Assembly: GCA_964453335.1 (NCBI GenBank)
Contig: CAYVOK010000013.1
Coordinates: forward strand, 1 to 64,000
Origin: VGBO01 sp964453335
Lineage (GTDB): Bacteria > Actinomycetota > Acidimicrobiia > Acidimicrobiales > CAIXPF01
Direction of reading: 5' to 3'
Length of the DNA stretch: 64,000 bases
This document shows, piece by piece, positions 54,317 to 62,433 of this stretch; within the stretch, counting starts at the first letter, position 1, and each line of letters opens with the position of its first letter. Made by a program: the position numbers and the translations under genes. The notes beneath the pieces were generated by a model. The model did no database searches. It was not told the origin of the DNA and worked only from the letters and a program-made list of their open reading frames with translations.

Positions 54317-55222
54317 ATGACCCGCATGCCCGCAATCTCCCTCGCCGCAGTTCCCGGACGCCGCCGTCAGGTCGTCGACATCGCCGCGGAGTCGGAGCGT
54401 CGTGGTTTCACCGGCATCTACTGCCCGAGCCTCGGCGACGCGATGGGTCTGTGCCTGTCGATCGCGCACGTGACGTCGACGATCGAGTTCGGCACGTCGG
54501 TGCAGCCCATCTACCTGCAGCACCCGGCGCAGCTCGGCGCGCAGGCGAGCTACATCTCGGAGATGTCCGGCGGCCGGTTCCGCCTCGGCATCGGCGTGAG
54601 CCACGGCCCGGTGCACGAGCGGCTCGGCGCGGCGGTCGGCAAGCCGCTGTCGGACACCCGCGACTACGTCGCCGCACTCCGCAAGGGTGAGAAGGGTTCG
54701 GGTCCGCTGCCCCCGATCGTGCTTGCGACCCTGCGCGACAAGATGGTCGACCTCTCCGTCGAGGTGGCCGACGGCGCCGTGTGGGCGAACGCGTCGCGCA
54801 ACGACATGCCCCGCTCGATCTCCCGTATCCCCGCCGACCGGCGGGCCGCCGGGTTCTTCGTCGGCAACATGATCCCGACCGTCATCGACGACGACCGGGC
54901 CGCAGCCGCCGACCGCAACCGTGCGACCCTCACCGGGTACGTCGCCCTCCCGAACTACCGGAACTACTGGAAGCAGGCCGGGTACGAGGAGGAGATGACC
55001 GCGATCGAGCAGGCGATCGCCGAGGGCCGCCGCGACGACGTGCCGTCGTACATGTCGGAGCGCTGGCTGTCGTCGTGCACGCTGTACGGCTCGGTGTCGG
55101 AGGTGCGCGAAGGGGTCGAGGCGTGGTTCGACGCCGGGGTCAGCACCCCGATCCTCGTGCCGTCCTCGACGAGCGGCGGCCAGCTGAAGGCCGTCGAGGA
55201 ACTCTTCGCGGCGTTCGCCTGA
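54317..55222 (+). CDS. LLM-class (F420-type) oxidoreductase
   Basis: 301 residues of the luciferase-like TIM-barrel family: VDIAAESERRGFTGIYCPSLGD, TSTIEFGTSVQPIYLQHPAQLGAQASYISEMSGGRFRLGIGVSHG, PIVLATLRDKMVDLSVEVADGAVWAN. Actinobacterial members mostly use coenzyme F420. Substrate unknown. Divergent from parC; the LexA box between them could also affect it, although it lies about 40 nt upstream of this gene's -10. Confidence 0.88.
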   Translation: MTRMPAISLAAVPGRRRQVVDIAAESERRGFTGIYCPSLGDAMGLCLSIAHVTSTIEFGTSVQPIYLQHPAQLGAQASYISEMSGGRFRLGIGVSHGPVHERLGAAVGKPLSDTRDYVAALRKGEKGSGPLPPIVLATLRDKMVDLSVEVADGAVWANASRNDMPRSISRIPADRRAAGFFVGNMIPTVIDDDRAAAADRNRATLTGYVALPNYRNYWKQAGYEEEMTAIEQAIAEGRRDDVPSYMSERWLSSCTLYGSVSEVREGVEAWFDAGVSTPILVPSSTSGGQLKAVEELFAAFA

Positions 55223-55249
55223 TCCGACGGCGCGGTCGTCGAGGGCGGC

Positions 55250-55963
55250 TCAGCCGCCCATCACCATCCGCCACTGGTCGAGCGTGGTGAACCGGTACAC
55301 GTAGTTCGACGCGCGCACCTCGCCCATCGGGGCCGACGGCTCCGGCGCGTACAGGTGACCGGGGAACAGCACCGTGTCGTCGGGGATGCGGGCGAGCCGC
55401 TGGTGGATCGACCGGAACATCTCCTCCGGGTCGCCGCCGGGCAGGTCGACGCGGCCGCATCCCTCGAGGAACAGGGTGTCGCCGGCGACGAGGTGCCCGT
55501 CGCAGAGGAAGCACTGGCTGCCCGGTGTGTGCCCGGGGGTGTGGATCAGTTCGATCGGGATCTCGCCTACCTGCACGACGTCGCCGGAGTCGTGCTGCAC
55601 GAGGTCGCCGAGCGACACGCCGGTGACCTTCACGACACCGTCGGCCTCCGGTCGTTGCACGTGGATCGGCACCGGTCCCCGCTCGAGCACGGCGGCGATC
55701 CCCTCGACGGTGTGGCCGAAGAACGAACCGCCGATGTGATCGGGGTGGTAATGCGTGACGAGCACGCCGCCGAGACGCATCCCGTCGGCCTCGAGCAGGT
55801 CCAACAGCCCGGCGACGTCGTAGGCCGGGTCGACGACGACCGCGTCGCCCGTCTCCCGATCGCCGATCAGGTACTGGAAGTTCACCATCTGGCGGGCGAC
55901 GTCGTGCGTCCGGGCCGTGTCACGGCCGGCGAGCACCTGGCGGAAGTAGAGACGCTGGTCCAC
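55250..55963 (-). CDS. Metallo-beta-lactamase-fold hydrolase (glyoxalase II-like)
   Basis: 237 residues if GTG 55963 is used (the earlier GTG 55972 lies in the -10 hexamer). MBL signature VLVTHYHPDHIGG, then HTPGHTPGSQCFLCDGHLVAGDTLFLEGCGR and LFPGHLYAPE provide metal ligands for a dinuclear site. Relatives hydrolyse thioesters such as lactoylglutathione or act as persulfide dioxygenases; which one is not decided. Confidence 0.88.
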   Translation of the reverse strand: MDQRLYFRQVLAGRDTARTHDVARQMVNFQYLIGDRETGDAVVVDPAYDVAGLLDLLEADGMRLGGVLVTHYHPDHIGGSFFGHTVEGIAAVLERGPVPIHVQRPEADGVVKVTGVSLGDLVQHDSGDVVQVGEIPIELIHTPGHTPGSQCFLCDGHLVAGDTLFLEGCGRVDLPGGDPEEMFRSIHQRLARIPDDTVLFPGHLYAPEPSAPMGEVRASNYVYRFTTLDQWRMVMGG

Positions 55964-55970
55964 GTCGATC

Positions 55971-55976
55971 ACCGTA
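55971..55976 (-). promoter_or_regulatory. -10 element before the MBL-fold gene
   Basis: Minus-strand TACGGT ends 7 nt before GTG 55963. Confidence 0.45.
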
Positions 55977-55999
55977 GCGGCGACGTGGCGGCCGTGACC

Positions 56000-58084
56000 T
56001 CAGCCGAGACCGAAGGTGTCGAGCACGAACGCGAGCACGAACGCCTCGTCACGCCATGCGTCGTAACGACCGGACGGCCCGCCGTGACCGGCGCCCATCT
56101 CGGTCTTCAGCACGATGCGCGGTGCGTTCGTGGCGGTCGCACGGAGGCGGGCCACCCACTTCGCCGGCTCCCAGTAGCTCACCCGCGGGTCGTTGAGCCC
56201 GGCGGTGACGAGCATCGGCGGGTATGCCTGCGCGGTGACGTTCTCGTACGGCGCGTACGACGCCATCTCGGCGTAGTACTCCTCGGAGGCGACCGGGTTG
56301 CCCCACTCCTCCCACTCGAGCACGGTGAGGGGGAGAGACGGGTCGAGGATCGTGTTGAGGCAGTCGACGAAGGGGACCTCGGCGACGACGCACCCGAAGA
56401 GCTCGGGCGCGAGGTTCGCGACCGCACCCATCAGCAGGCCGCCGGCGGAACCACCACGGATCGCGAGCCGGTCCGGCGCCGTCCACCCCTCTGCGACGAG
56501 ATGGCGTGCGCAGGCGATGAAGTCGGTGAACGTGTTCCGTTTCCGCAGGAACTTGCCGTCCTCGTACCAGTGGCGACCCATCTCGCCGCCGCCGCGCACG
56601 TGGGCGATGGCGTAGACGAAGCCACGGTCGAGCAGCGACAGGCGGATCGAGCTGAACCCGGGGTCCATCGACGCCTCGTAGCTGCCGTAGCCGTACAGCA
56701 GCGCGGGTGCCGAACCGTCACGGGCGACGCCGTTGCGGTACACGATGCTGATCGGCACACGGACCCCGTCGTCCGCGGTCGCCCAGAGGCGTTCGGTCGT
56801 GTAGTCCGCCGGGTCGAACCCACCGAGCACCGCCTGCTGCTTCAGCAGGGTGCGTTCCCGGGTGCCGAGGTCGTAGGAGAACACCGACGACGGCGTGCGC
56901 ATCGACTGGTATCCGTAGCGGAACGTGGTCGTGTCGAACTCGGGGTTGGCGCCGCTGTGCACGGTGCAGACCGACTCCGGTTGTTCGATCACGTGGTCGA
57001 CGTCGTCGGCGAGGTACCGGACGCGGATCTGGGTGACCCCGCCGACGCGTTCCTCGATGACGAGATGATCCCGGAACGGCAGCACACCCGACAACTTCAC
57101 GTCGTCGCGGTGGGGGATCACGGTCTGCCAGTGCGCGCGACCCGGTGCATCGACCCCGGTGACCCGGAGCTCGAAGTTCACCGCGCCGTCGGCGTTCGTG
57201 AGCACGAAGAACCGGCCGTCGTGGTGCGCGACGGCGTACTCGACCCCCTGGGCGCGAGGTTCGACGACCCGGAACGTGCCGGTGGGATCGCCGGCGTCGA
57301 GGAACCACACCTCGTCGGTGACCTTCGACCCGGCGCTCACGTACAGGTAGCGCCGGTCCCGGCCGAGACCGACGGACACGTAGAACCGTTCGTCGTCCTC
57401 GCGGAACACGAGGACGTCGCGGTCGGTGTCGGTGCCGAGTTCGTGGCGCCACACCTCGAAGGGACGCATCGCCGCGTCGGGGCGCACGTAGAAGAAGAAC
57501 CGACCGTCACGTGACCACGCCGAGCCGTAGTACACGCCGTCGATCCGGTCGGGGAGGTCGGCGCCCGTCGTGAGATCACGGAAGCGCAGGTCGTACCGTT
57601 CGCCGCCGTCACGGTCGACGGCGAACGCCAGCAGGTCGTGGTCGGGGCTCACGTCGAAGACGCCCGTGGCGAAGTAGTCGTGCCCCTCGGCCTCGACGTT
57701 CTCGTCGAGGAGCACCTGCTCGGGGGCGCCCTCGTCCCAGGAGCCGTCGGCGACGGCGGCACGGCGGCAGGAGATCGCGTACTGGCGACCCTCCTCGGTG
57801 CGCACGTAGTACCACCACGGTCCGTTGCGCACCGGCACCGACAGGTCGGTCTCCTGGATCCGGGCCCGGATCTCCTCGAAGAGCCGTTCCTGGAGTCCGG
57901 CGGTGTGCGCGGTCACTGCGGCCGTGTAGGCGTTCTCCGCCTCGAGGTGCGCGAGCACGTCGGGGTCGACGTCGCGGTCGCGCAACCAGGCGTAGGGGTC
58001 GACCCGGGTGTGGCCGTGGGTGGTCACCGCGACGGGGACCTGCTTCGGGACCGGCGGTGACGGGGCGACGGCGTCCGTTGGCAC
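56000..58084 (-). CDS. ptrB: Oligopeptidase B / prolyl oligopeptidase family (S9A)
   Basis: 694 residues. N-terminal HTRVDPYAWLRDRDVDPDVLAHLEAENAYT and a seven-bladed propeller, then an alpha/beta-hydrolase domain with catalytic Ser in LAIRGGSAGGLLMGAVAN, Asp in VTAGLNDPRVSYWEPAKW and His in MGAGHGGPSGRYD. It lacks a signal peptide, so it is cytosolic. The family cleaves short peptides after basic residues (oligopeptidase B) or Pro; the ...YEASMDPGFSSIRLSLLDRGFVYAIAHVRGGGEMG block fits oligopeptidase B. Confidence 0.94.
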   Translation of the reverse strand: MPTDAVAPSPPVPKQVPVAVTTHGHTRVDPYAWLRDRDVDPDVLAHLEAENAYTAAVTAHTAGLQERLFEEIRARIQETDLSVPVRNGPWWYYVRTEEGRQYAISCRRAAVADGSWDEGAPEQVLLDENVEAEGHDYFATGVFDVSPDHDLLAFAVDRDGGERYDLRFRDLTTGADLPDRIDGVYYGSAWSRDGRFFFYVRPDAAMRPFEVWRHELGTDTDRDVLVFREDDERFYVSVGLGRDRRYLYVSAGSKVTDEVWFLDAGDPTGTFRVVEPRAQGVEYAVAHHDGRFFVLTNADGAVNFELRVTGVDAPGRAHWQTVIPHRDDVKLSGVLPFRDHLVIEERVGGVTQIRVRYLADDVDHVIEQPESVCTVHSGANPEFDTTTFRYGYQSMRTPSSVFSYDLGTRERTLLKQQAVLGGFDPADYTTERLWATADDGVRVPISIVYRNGVARDGSAPALLYGYGSYEASMDPGFSSIRLSLLDRGFVYAIAHVRGGGEMGRHWYEDGKFLRKRNTFTDFIACARHLVAEGWTAPDRLAIRGGSAGGLLMGAVANLAPELFGCVVAEVPFVDCLNTILDPSLPLTVLEWEEWGNPVASEEYYAEMASYAPYENVTAQAYPPMLVTAGLNDPRVSYWEPAKWVARLRATATNAPRIVLKTEMGAGHGGPSGRYDAWRDEAFVLAFVLDTFGLG

Positions 58085-58092
58085 GAGCGGTC

Positions 58093-58098
58093 ACCCTA
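58093..58098 (-). promoter_or_regulatory. -10 element, leaderless promoter
   Basis: Minus-strand TAGGGT ends 8 nt before GTG 58084. Confidence 0.5.
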
Positions 58099-58115
58099 TT
58101 GCGGAGCGACGGGGC

Positions 58116-58121
58116 TACCGT
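58116..58121 (+). promoter_or_regulatory. -10 element, leaderless promoter
   Basis: TACCGT ends 6 nt before GTG 58128. Confidence 0.5.
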
Positions 58122-58127
58122 GCCGCC

Positions 58128-59102
58128 GTGCCTGCCGACGACGCCGACGACGCACCGTCGTGGTTCCGGGCGAACCTCGCAGTCACCCCCGACGAGGGGC
58201 ACACCACGGTCGAGGGGTGCACGGTCCGCTGGTTGCGCTGGGGTGACCCGGCCCGACCGCCGCTCGTACTCGTGCACGGCGGAGCCGCGCACGCCCGCTG
58301 GTGGGCACCGCTCGCCCCGTTCCTCACCGAGGAATGGTGCGTGATCGCACCCGAGCTCACCGGGCACGGCGACAGCGACTGGCGACCCGCCTACCGGTCG
58401 GAGACGTGGGCAGCCGAGGTGCTCGCCGTCGCCGCGGCGGCCGCCGGTGCGGGGACCCCGCCACCGGTGCTCGTCGGGCACAGCCTCGGGGCGACCGTCG
58501 TCGGGACCGCCGCTGCACTCGCCGGCGACGGCGTCCGTGCGGTCGTGCTCTGCGACATCGGGGTCCGGGCACGCGACGAACGCAGCCGCAGCGGCCGCCA
58601 TTTCCAGAACCGCCGCACGTACGCGACGCGCGACGAGGCGGTGTCGCGGTTCAAGCTGATCCCCCGGCAGCCGTGCGACAACCCGTGGATGGTCCGCCAC
58701 ATCGCCGAGACGTCGGTGCGACCCGTCGGACCGGGCGGTGCCGAGGACCCGACCCGACCGGCCGAGGGCGCGATCACCGGCTGGGCGTGGAAGTTCGACT
58801 GGCGGCTCTTCGCCCGCACGTGGGACCGGTGGTTCGGCGACTACCTCGCCGAGATCACGGCGCCGGTCGCCGCGATCCACGGGGAGAAGAGCCGGGTCGT
58901 GCCGCCCTACGTCGCGCAACGGGTCCGCGACGCGCTGCGGGAACCGCCGTTCGAGGTGTGGGTCCCCGAGGCGCGCCACCATCTGATGGCCGACCAGCCG
59001 ATCGCGTTCGTCGCCGCGTTGCGTGCTGCGCTCACCCACACGACGGGGGCCCTGCGCCCACTCGAGAGGGACGTGGCGCCGGACGCGTCGGTACGCTCGT
59101 AG
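58128..59102 (+). CDS. Alpha/beta hydrolase
   Basis: 324 residues. LVLVHGGAAHARWWAPLAPFLTEEWCVIAPELTGHGDSDW is the typical oxyanion/strand-4 block; nucleophile Ser in VLVGHSLGATVVGTAAAL; catalytic His probably in ARHHLMADQP. Cap region residues ~160-250. Ester, epoxide or lactone substrate; not predictable. Followed after 2 nt by a desaturase whose own -10 lies inside this gene's end. Confidence 0.86.
   Translation: MPADDADDAPSWFRANLAVTPDEGHTTVEGCTVRWLRWGDPARPPLVLVHGGAAHARWWAPLAPFLTEEWCVIAPELTGHGDSDWRPAYRSETWAAEVLAVAAAAAGAGTPPPVLVGHSLGATVVGTAAALAGDGVRAVVLCDIGVRARDERSRSGRHFQNRRTYATRDEAVSRFKLIPRQPCDNPWMVRHIAETSVRPVGPGGAEDPTRPAEGAITGWAWKFDWRLFARTWDRWFGDYLAEITAPVAAIHGEKSRVVPPYVAQRVRDALREPPFEVWVPEARHHLMADQPIAFVAALRAALTHTTGALRPLERDVAPDASVRS
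59092..59097 (+). promoter_or_regulatory. -10 element before desaturase
   Basis: TACGCT ends 7 nt before GTG 59105, inside the end of the upstream hydrolase gene. Confidence 0.4.
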
Positions 59103-59104
59103 GC

Positions 59105-60094
59105 GTGCTGCACGTCACCGACGCACCGGGTCGACCGGGCCACCGCCTCGGGGGGATGGTCCCGCCGGTCGACCTGCTGCCCGACGTGCTGCCGACCGAC
59201 CGGCTCTTCGAGAACGCGAAGGCGAAGCCCCCGATCCGCGAGGAGTTGCGGCGGGTGCGCAACCTGCGGTCCGCCGTCGCCGTCGCATCGATGTACATGC
59301 AGGTCGCCGTCGTGCTCGCCGGCGCGATCGTGCTCGCCCACCCGGTCGGGTACGCGGTGGCGTTCGTGCTGTGCGGTCGCACGATCGTGCAGTGCAACAC
59401 GCTCGGCCACGAGGCCGTGCACCGCACCCTGTTCTCGAACCGGAAGGTGAACGACGCGGTCGGCAGGTGGCTGCTGTCCTACCCGGCGTTCGTACCCTTC
59501 GAGCTGTACCGGCGCGGCCACATCGCACATCACCGCGACGAGATGGGTCCCGAGGAACCGGACGTGCCGTTGTACGCGCACTATCCGATCACGCGGGCGT
59601 CGCTGCGGCGCAAGCTGGTGCGCGACGCGCTCGGGATCACCGGGATCAAACTGTTGCGCGGGCTGTTCCGAGGGTTGCGCCGGTCGCGGACCCGTCCGGT
59701 CGCCGCCCGCATCCTCGGCACGCAGGTGGTCCTCGTTGCGATCGCATCCGCGTTCGGGCGACCCGAGCTGTACCTGTTGTGGATCCTGCCGTACCTCACG
59801 CAGTGGCGGGTGACGAACCGGTTGCGGGCGATCGCCGAGCACGGCGGCATGGAACGCAACCGTGACCGGCGGGCGACCACGCACGTGGTGCGGCAGACGC
59901 CGATCGCCCGGTTCCTGATGGTCCCCTACAACATCGGCCTGCACATCGAGCACCACGTCGACATGGGCGTGCCGTGCTGGAACCTGCCGGCACTCCACGG
60001 GGAACTGCGGGCGTCGGGCTGGGTGCCGGACGGTCTCGTGTACCCGAACTACCGGTCGCTCTGGCGCAAGCTCGCCTCGGCCGACGCCGCGTAG
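59105..60094 (+). CDS. Membrane fatty acid desaturase/hydroxylase family
   Basis: 329 residues. Three His boxes for the di-iron site: His102/His106 (GHEAVH), His139/142/143 (HIAHH) and His280/283/284 (HIEHH). Two to four membrane segments (VAVVLAGAIVLAHPVGYAVAFVL, LYLLWILPYL). It introduces a double bond or hydroxyl into an acyl chain or carotenoid-like lipid using O2. The 3' end overlaps the convergent larC by 46 nt. Confidence 0.9.
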   Translation: MLHVTDAPGRPGHRLGGMVPPVDLLPDVLPTDRLFENAKAKPPIREELRRVRNLRSAVAVASMYMQVAVVLAGAIVLAHPVGYAVAFVLCGRTIVQCNTLGHEAVHRTLFSNRKVNDAVGRWLLSYPAFVPFELYRRGHIAHHRDEMGPEEPDVPLYAHYPITRASLRRKLVRDALGITGIKLLRGLFRGLRRSRTRPVAARILGTQVVLVAIASAFGRPELYLLWILPYLTQWRVTNRLRAIAEHGGMERNRDRRATTHVVRQTPIARFLMVPYNIGLHIEHHVDMGVPCWNLPALHGELRASGWVPDGLVYPNYRSLWRKLASADAA

Positions 60095-61278
60095 GCGCGT
60101 TCGGCCGACGCGACGACGTCCTGCAACGGTCGTCCGGTCGCACGGGCGACGGCCACCGCGTCGTCGTGCTCGACCTTCGCCCGGTACGGCCCGACCTTCA
60201 CGCGTACCGCGTGACCGTCGACGTCGACCTCGACGACCCGCCGATCGGCCACCCACCGCTGGACGGTCGTGGTGCGGATCCCGAGGGTGCCGGTCTCCGC
60301 GGCGACGAGGCGGCGGAGTCGCCCTGCGTCGGCGGTTGCTGCGAGCACGGTGAGCACCACACCCGGACGACCCTTCTTCATGGTCGCAGCGACCGACCAT
60401 GCGTCGAGCGCGCCGGCGGCGAGGGCCTCGGCGACGACGTGACCGACGAGCTCGCCGCGCACGTCGTCGAGGGTGGTGGCGAGTTCGACCACCGTCTCGA
60501 CGCGCCCGTCGTCCGGCAGGTCGACCGCGTCGCCGATGACGACCTGCAGCAGGTTCGCCCGTCCGGGGATGTCCTTCGTGCCCGCACCCCAGCCCTGCGT
60601 ACGCACGGTCATCGCCGGCGTCGCACCGAACCGATCGGCGGCGAGGGTGGCGAGCAGCGCCGCACCCGTCGGCGTGGTGAGTTCGACCCCGACGTCGACG
60701 CCGACGACGGGCACGCCGGTGAGCACCTCGACGACGGCGGGCGGCGGGTTCGGGAGCACCCCGTGCGCCGACCGGATCGTGCCGACGCCGACGGTCGGCG
60801 GGGCCGACGCGACGACGTCGACGTCGAGGAGGTCGAGGGCCACGCACACACCGACGACATCGACGATCGAATCGACCGCGCCGACCTCGTGGAACGTGAC
60901 GTGCGCCGGGTCGACACCGTGGAGACGTCCCTCGGCGACGGCGAGGCGTTCGAACGTCGCGATCGCCCGGGCGGTCGCCCGTGTGGGGAGACCGGCTTCG
61001 GCGATGCGGGCGATGATCCCGGCCGCGTCCCGGTGCTCATGGTGCCCGTGGTCGTGGTCGTGGTCGTGCCCGTGGTCGGCGTGGACGACCACGTCGACGT
61101 GACAGCCACGCAGACCAGCGCGCAGCACCTCGGTCGACCGGATCGACCAGCCGTCGGGCACGACCCGTCGGCACGCCGCCTCGACGGCGGCGAGATCGGC
61201 CCCGGCGTCGACGAGCGCGGCCAGCGCCATGTCGCCGGCCGCTCCCGAGAACGGGTTGAACCAGGCGACGCGCGTCAC
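60049..61278 (-). CDS. larC: Nickel-pincer cofactor insertion protein LarC
   Basis: 409 residues, GTG start overlapping larB as GTGA. The N-terminus AWFNPFSGAAGDMALAALVDAGAD is LarC's signature; FHEVGAVDSIVDVVGVCVALDLL, ELTTPTGAALLATLA and TMKKGRPGVVLTVLA follow. A His-rich stretch (HADHGHDHDHDHGHHEH, near residue 67) would hold nickel. LarC is a CTP-dependent cyclometallase that puts Ni into the pincer nucleotide. Unlike the Lactobacillus gene, which needs a frameshift, it is one frame here. Confidence 0.95.
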   Translation of the reverse strand: MTRVAWFNPFSGAAGDMALAALVDAGADLAAVEAACRRVVPDGWSIRSTEVLRAGLRGCHVDVVVHADHGHDHDHDHGHHEHRDAAGIIARIAEAGLPTRATARAIATFERLAVAEGRLHGVDPAHVTFHEVGAVDSIVDVVGVCVALDLLDVDVVASAPPTVGVGTIRSAHGVLPNPPPAVVEVLTGVPVVGVDVGVELTTPTGAALLATLAADRFGATPAMTVRTQGWGAGTKDIPGRANLLQVVIGDAVDLPDDGRVETVVELATTLDDVRGELVGHVVAEALAAGALDAWSVAATMKKGRPGVVLTVLAATADAGRLRRLVAAETGTLGIRTTTVQRWVADRRVVEVDVDGHAVRVKVGPYRAKVEHDDAVAVARATGRPLQDVVASAERAYAASAEASLRQSDR

Positions 61279-62042
61279 GCGGTCGGCCCCGGCCGGTCGG
61301 CGATCTGCAGCACCCGCAACGCCGCGCAGGCCGCACCGAAGCCGTTGTCGATCCCGACGACGGTGACCCCCGCCGCGCACGACGACAGCATCGCAAGCAG
61401 CGCGGTCACCCCGTCGAGCGCCGCCCCGTACCCGACGGAGGTCGGCACCGCGACGACGGGCACCTCGACGAGACCGCCCACGACGGTGGCGAGTGCACCC
61501 TCCATGCCGGCGACGACGACGGCGACGTCGATCCCGTCGAGCGCGTCGAGCGACGCGAGCAGGCGGTGCAGACCGGCGACGCCGACGTCGGTAAGCGTGC
61601 GTGCGGTCACCCCGTTCGCGGCGAGCACGGCGACGCACTCGTCCGCGACGACGAGATCGGCCGTCCCCGCGGTGGCGACGAGCACCGAACCCGTTCGGTC
61701 GGGAGCGGCCCGCCACACGACCGTCGACCCGACGACCCGCCCGTCCGGTGCCGCCGCGAGTGCCGCGGCGATCTGGGTGGCATCCGCCCGGGTGAGCACG
61801 ACCGGGGTCGCGCCGTCGGGCGAGTCGAGCAGTTCGACGACGATCCCGGCGCACTGCTCCGGCGTCTTGCCCGGGGCGTACACGGCCTCGGCGATCCCCT
61901 GACGGATCCGGCGGTGGTGGTCGATGCGCGCGTACCCCAGGTCGGCGAAGGGCAGGCGGCGCAACGAGCGCATGGCCTCGTCGGGGGTCACGGTCCCCGC
62001 GGCGACCTCGTCGAGCAGGCGCGTCAGCGAACGGTCGTCCAT
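61275..62042 (-). CDS. larB: Pyridinium-3,5-biscarboxylic acid mononucleotide synthase LarB
   Basis: 255 residues. N-terminal AMRSLRRLPFADLGYARIDHHRRIRQGIAEAVYAPGKT then a PurE/AIR-carboxylase-like domain (TAGTADLVVADECVAVL, DVGVAGLHRLLASL, VVAGMEGALATVVGGLVEVPVVAVPTSVGYG, GIDNGFGAA). LarB carboxylates and hydrolyses nicotinic acid adenine dinucleotide, the first step of the nickel-pincer nucleotide used by lactate racemase and other racemases/epimerases. LarE (sulfur insertase) is not in the window. Confidence 0.95.
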   Translation of the reverse strand: MDDRSLTRLLDEVAAGTVTPDEAMRSLRRLPFADLGYARIDHHRRIRQGIAEAVYAPGKTPEQCAGIVVELLDSPDGATPVVLTRADATQIAAALAAAPDGRVVGSTVVWRAAPDRTGSVLVATAGTADLVVADECVAVLAANGVTARTLTDVGVAGLHRLLASLDALDGIDVAVVVAGMEGALATVVGGLVEVPVVAVPTSVGYGAALDGVTALLAMLSSCAAGVTVVGIDNGFGAACAALRVLQIADRPGPTA

Positions 62043-62052
62043 GGCAGCAGGA

Positions 62053-62322
62053 TCAGGCGAGCTTGAGGAACATGCGCTGCACGTCGGCGAGGTCGTAGCC
62101 CTCGGCCTTCGCAGCATCCGGATTGTGCACGCACCAGGTCAGGCCGGCGGCGACGAGGCCGAACCCGACCTGTTCGAGCGCCTTGATCGAGGCGGTGAGC
62201 TGGGTGACGACGTCGCGACAGTCACGACCCTCGGCGAGCATCTGCTGCACGCCCCGCACCTGGCCTTCGGCCCGACGGAGCCGACGCTGCAGATCCTCGA
62301 GGGTCGCTTCGTCGATCTCCAC
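62053..62322 (-). CDS. CsoR/RcnR-family repressor, CstR-like
   Basis: 89 residues, start GTG 62322. The all-helical DUF156 fold: TLEDLQRRLRRAEGQVRGVQQMLAEGRDCRDVVTQLTAS then GLVAAGLTWCVHN. Two Cys (35 and 64) align with the CsoR thiolates, but the His that copper (CsoR) and nickel (RcnR) sensors place four residues before the second Cys is Gly60. Two Cys without that His is the pattern of CstR, which senses persulfides. It heads larB-larC with a 10-nt gap, so it probably regulates itself and the cofactor genes. Confidence 0.88.
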   Translation of the reverse strand: MEIDEATLEDLQRRLRRAEGQVRGVQQMLAEGRDCRDVVTQLTASIKALEQVGFGLVAAGLTWCVHNPDAAKAEGYDLADVQRMFLKLA

Positions 62323-62330
62323 GATCGGCG

Positions 62331-62336
62331 AGCGTA
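62331..62336 (-). promoter_or_regulatory. -10 element of the cstR-like/larB/larC operon
   Basis: Minus-strand TACGCT ends 8 nt before GTG 62322. Confidence 0.5.
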
Positions 62337-62433
62337 CCAGCCGATCCCGCCGGGCCCGAGGGGACCATCGACCCTGCATGGAACGGCTGTGAACGGGAAG
62401 ACTGTCCCCGTCGGGCGAACGCAGGAGGAACGG

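Noticed and set aside
60049..61278. Programmed frameshift in larC
   Set aside because: The gene is one continuous frame containing both the LarC1 and LarC2 parts.
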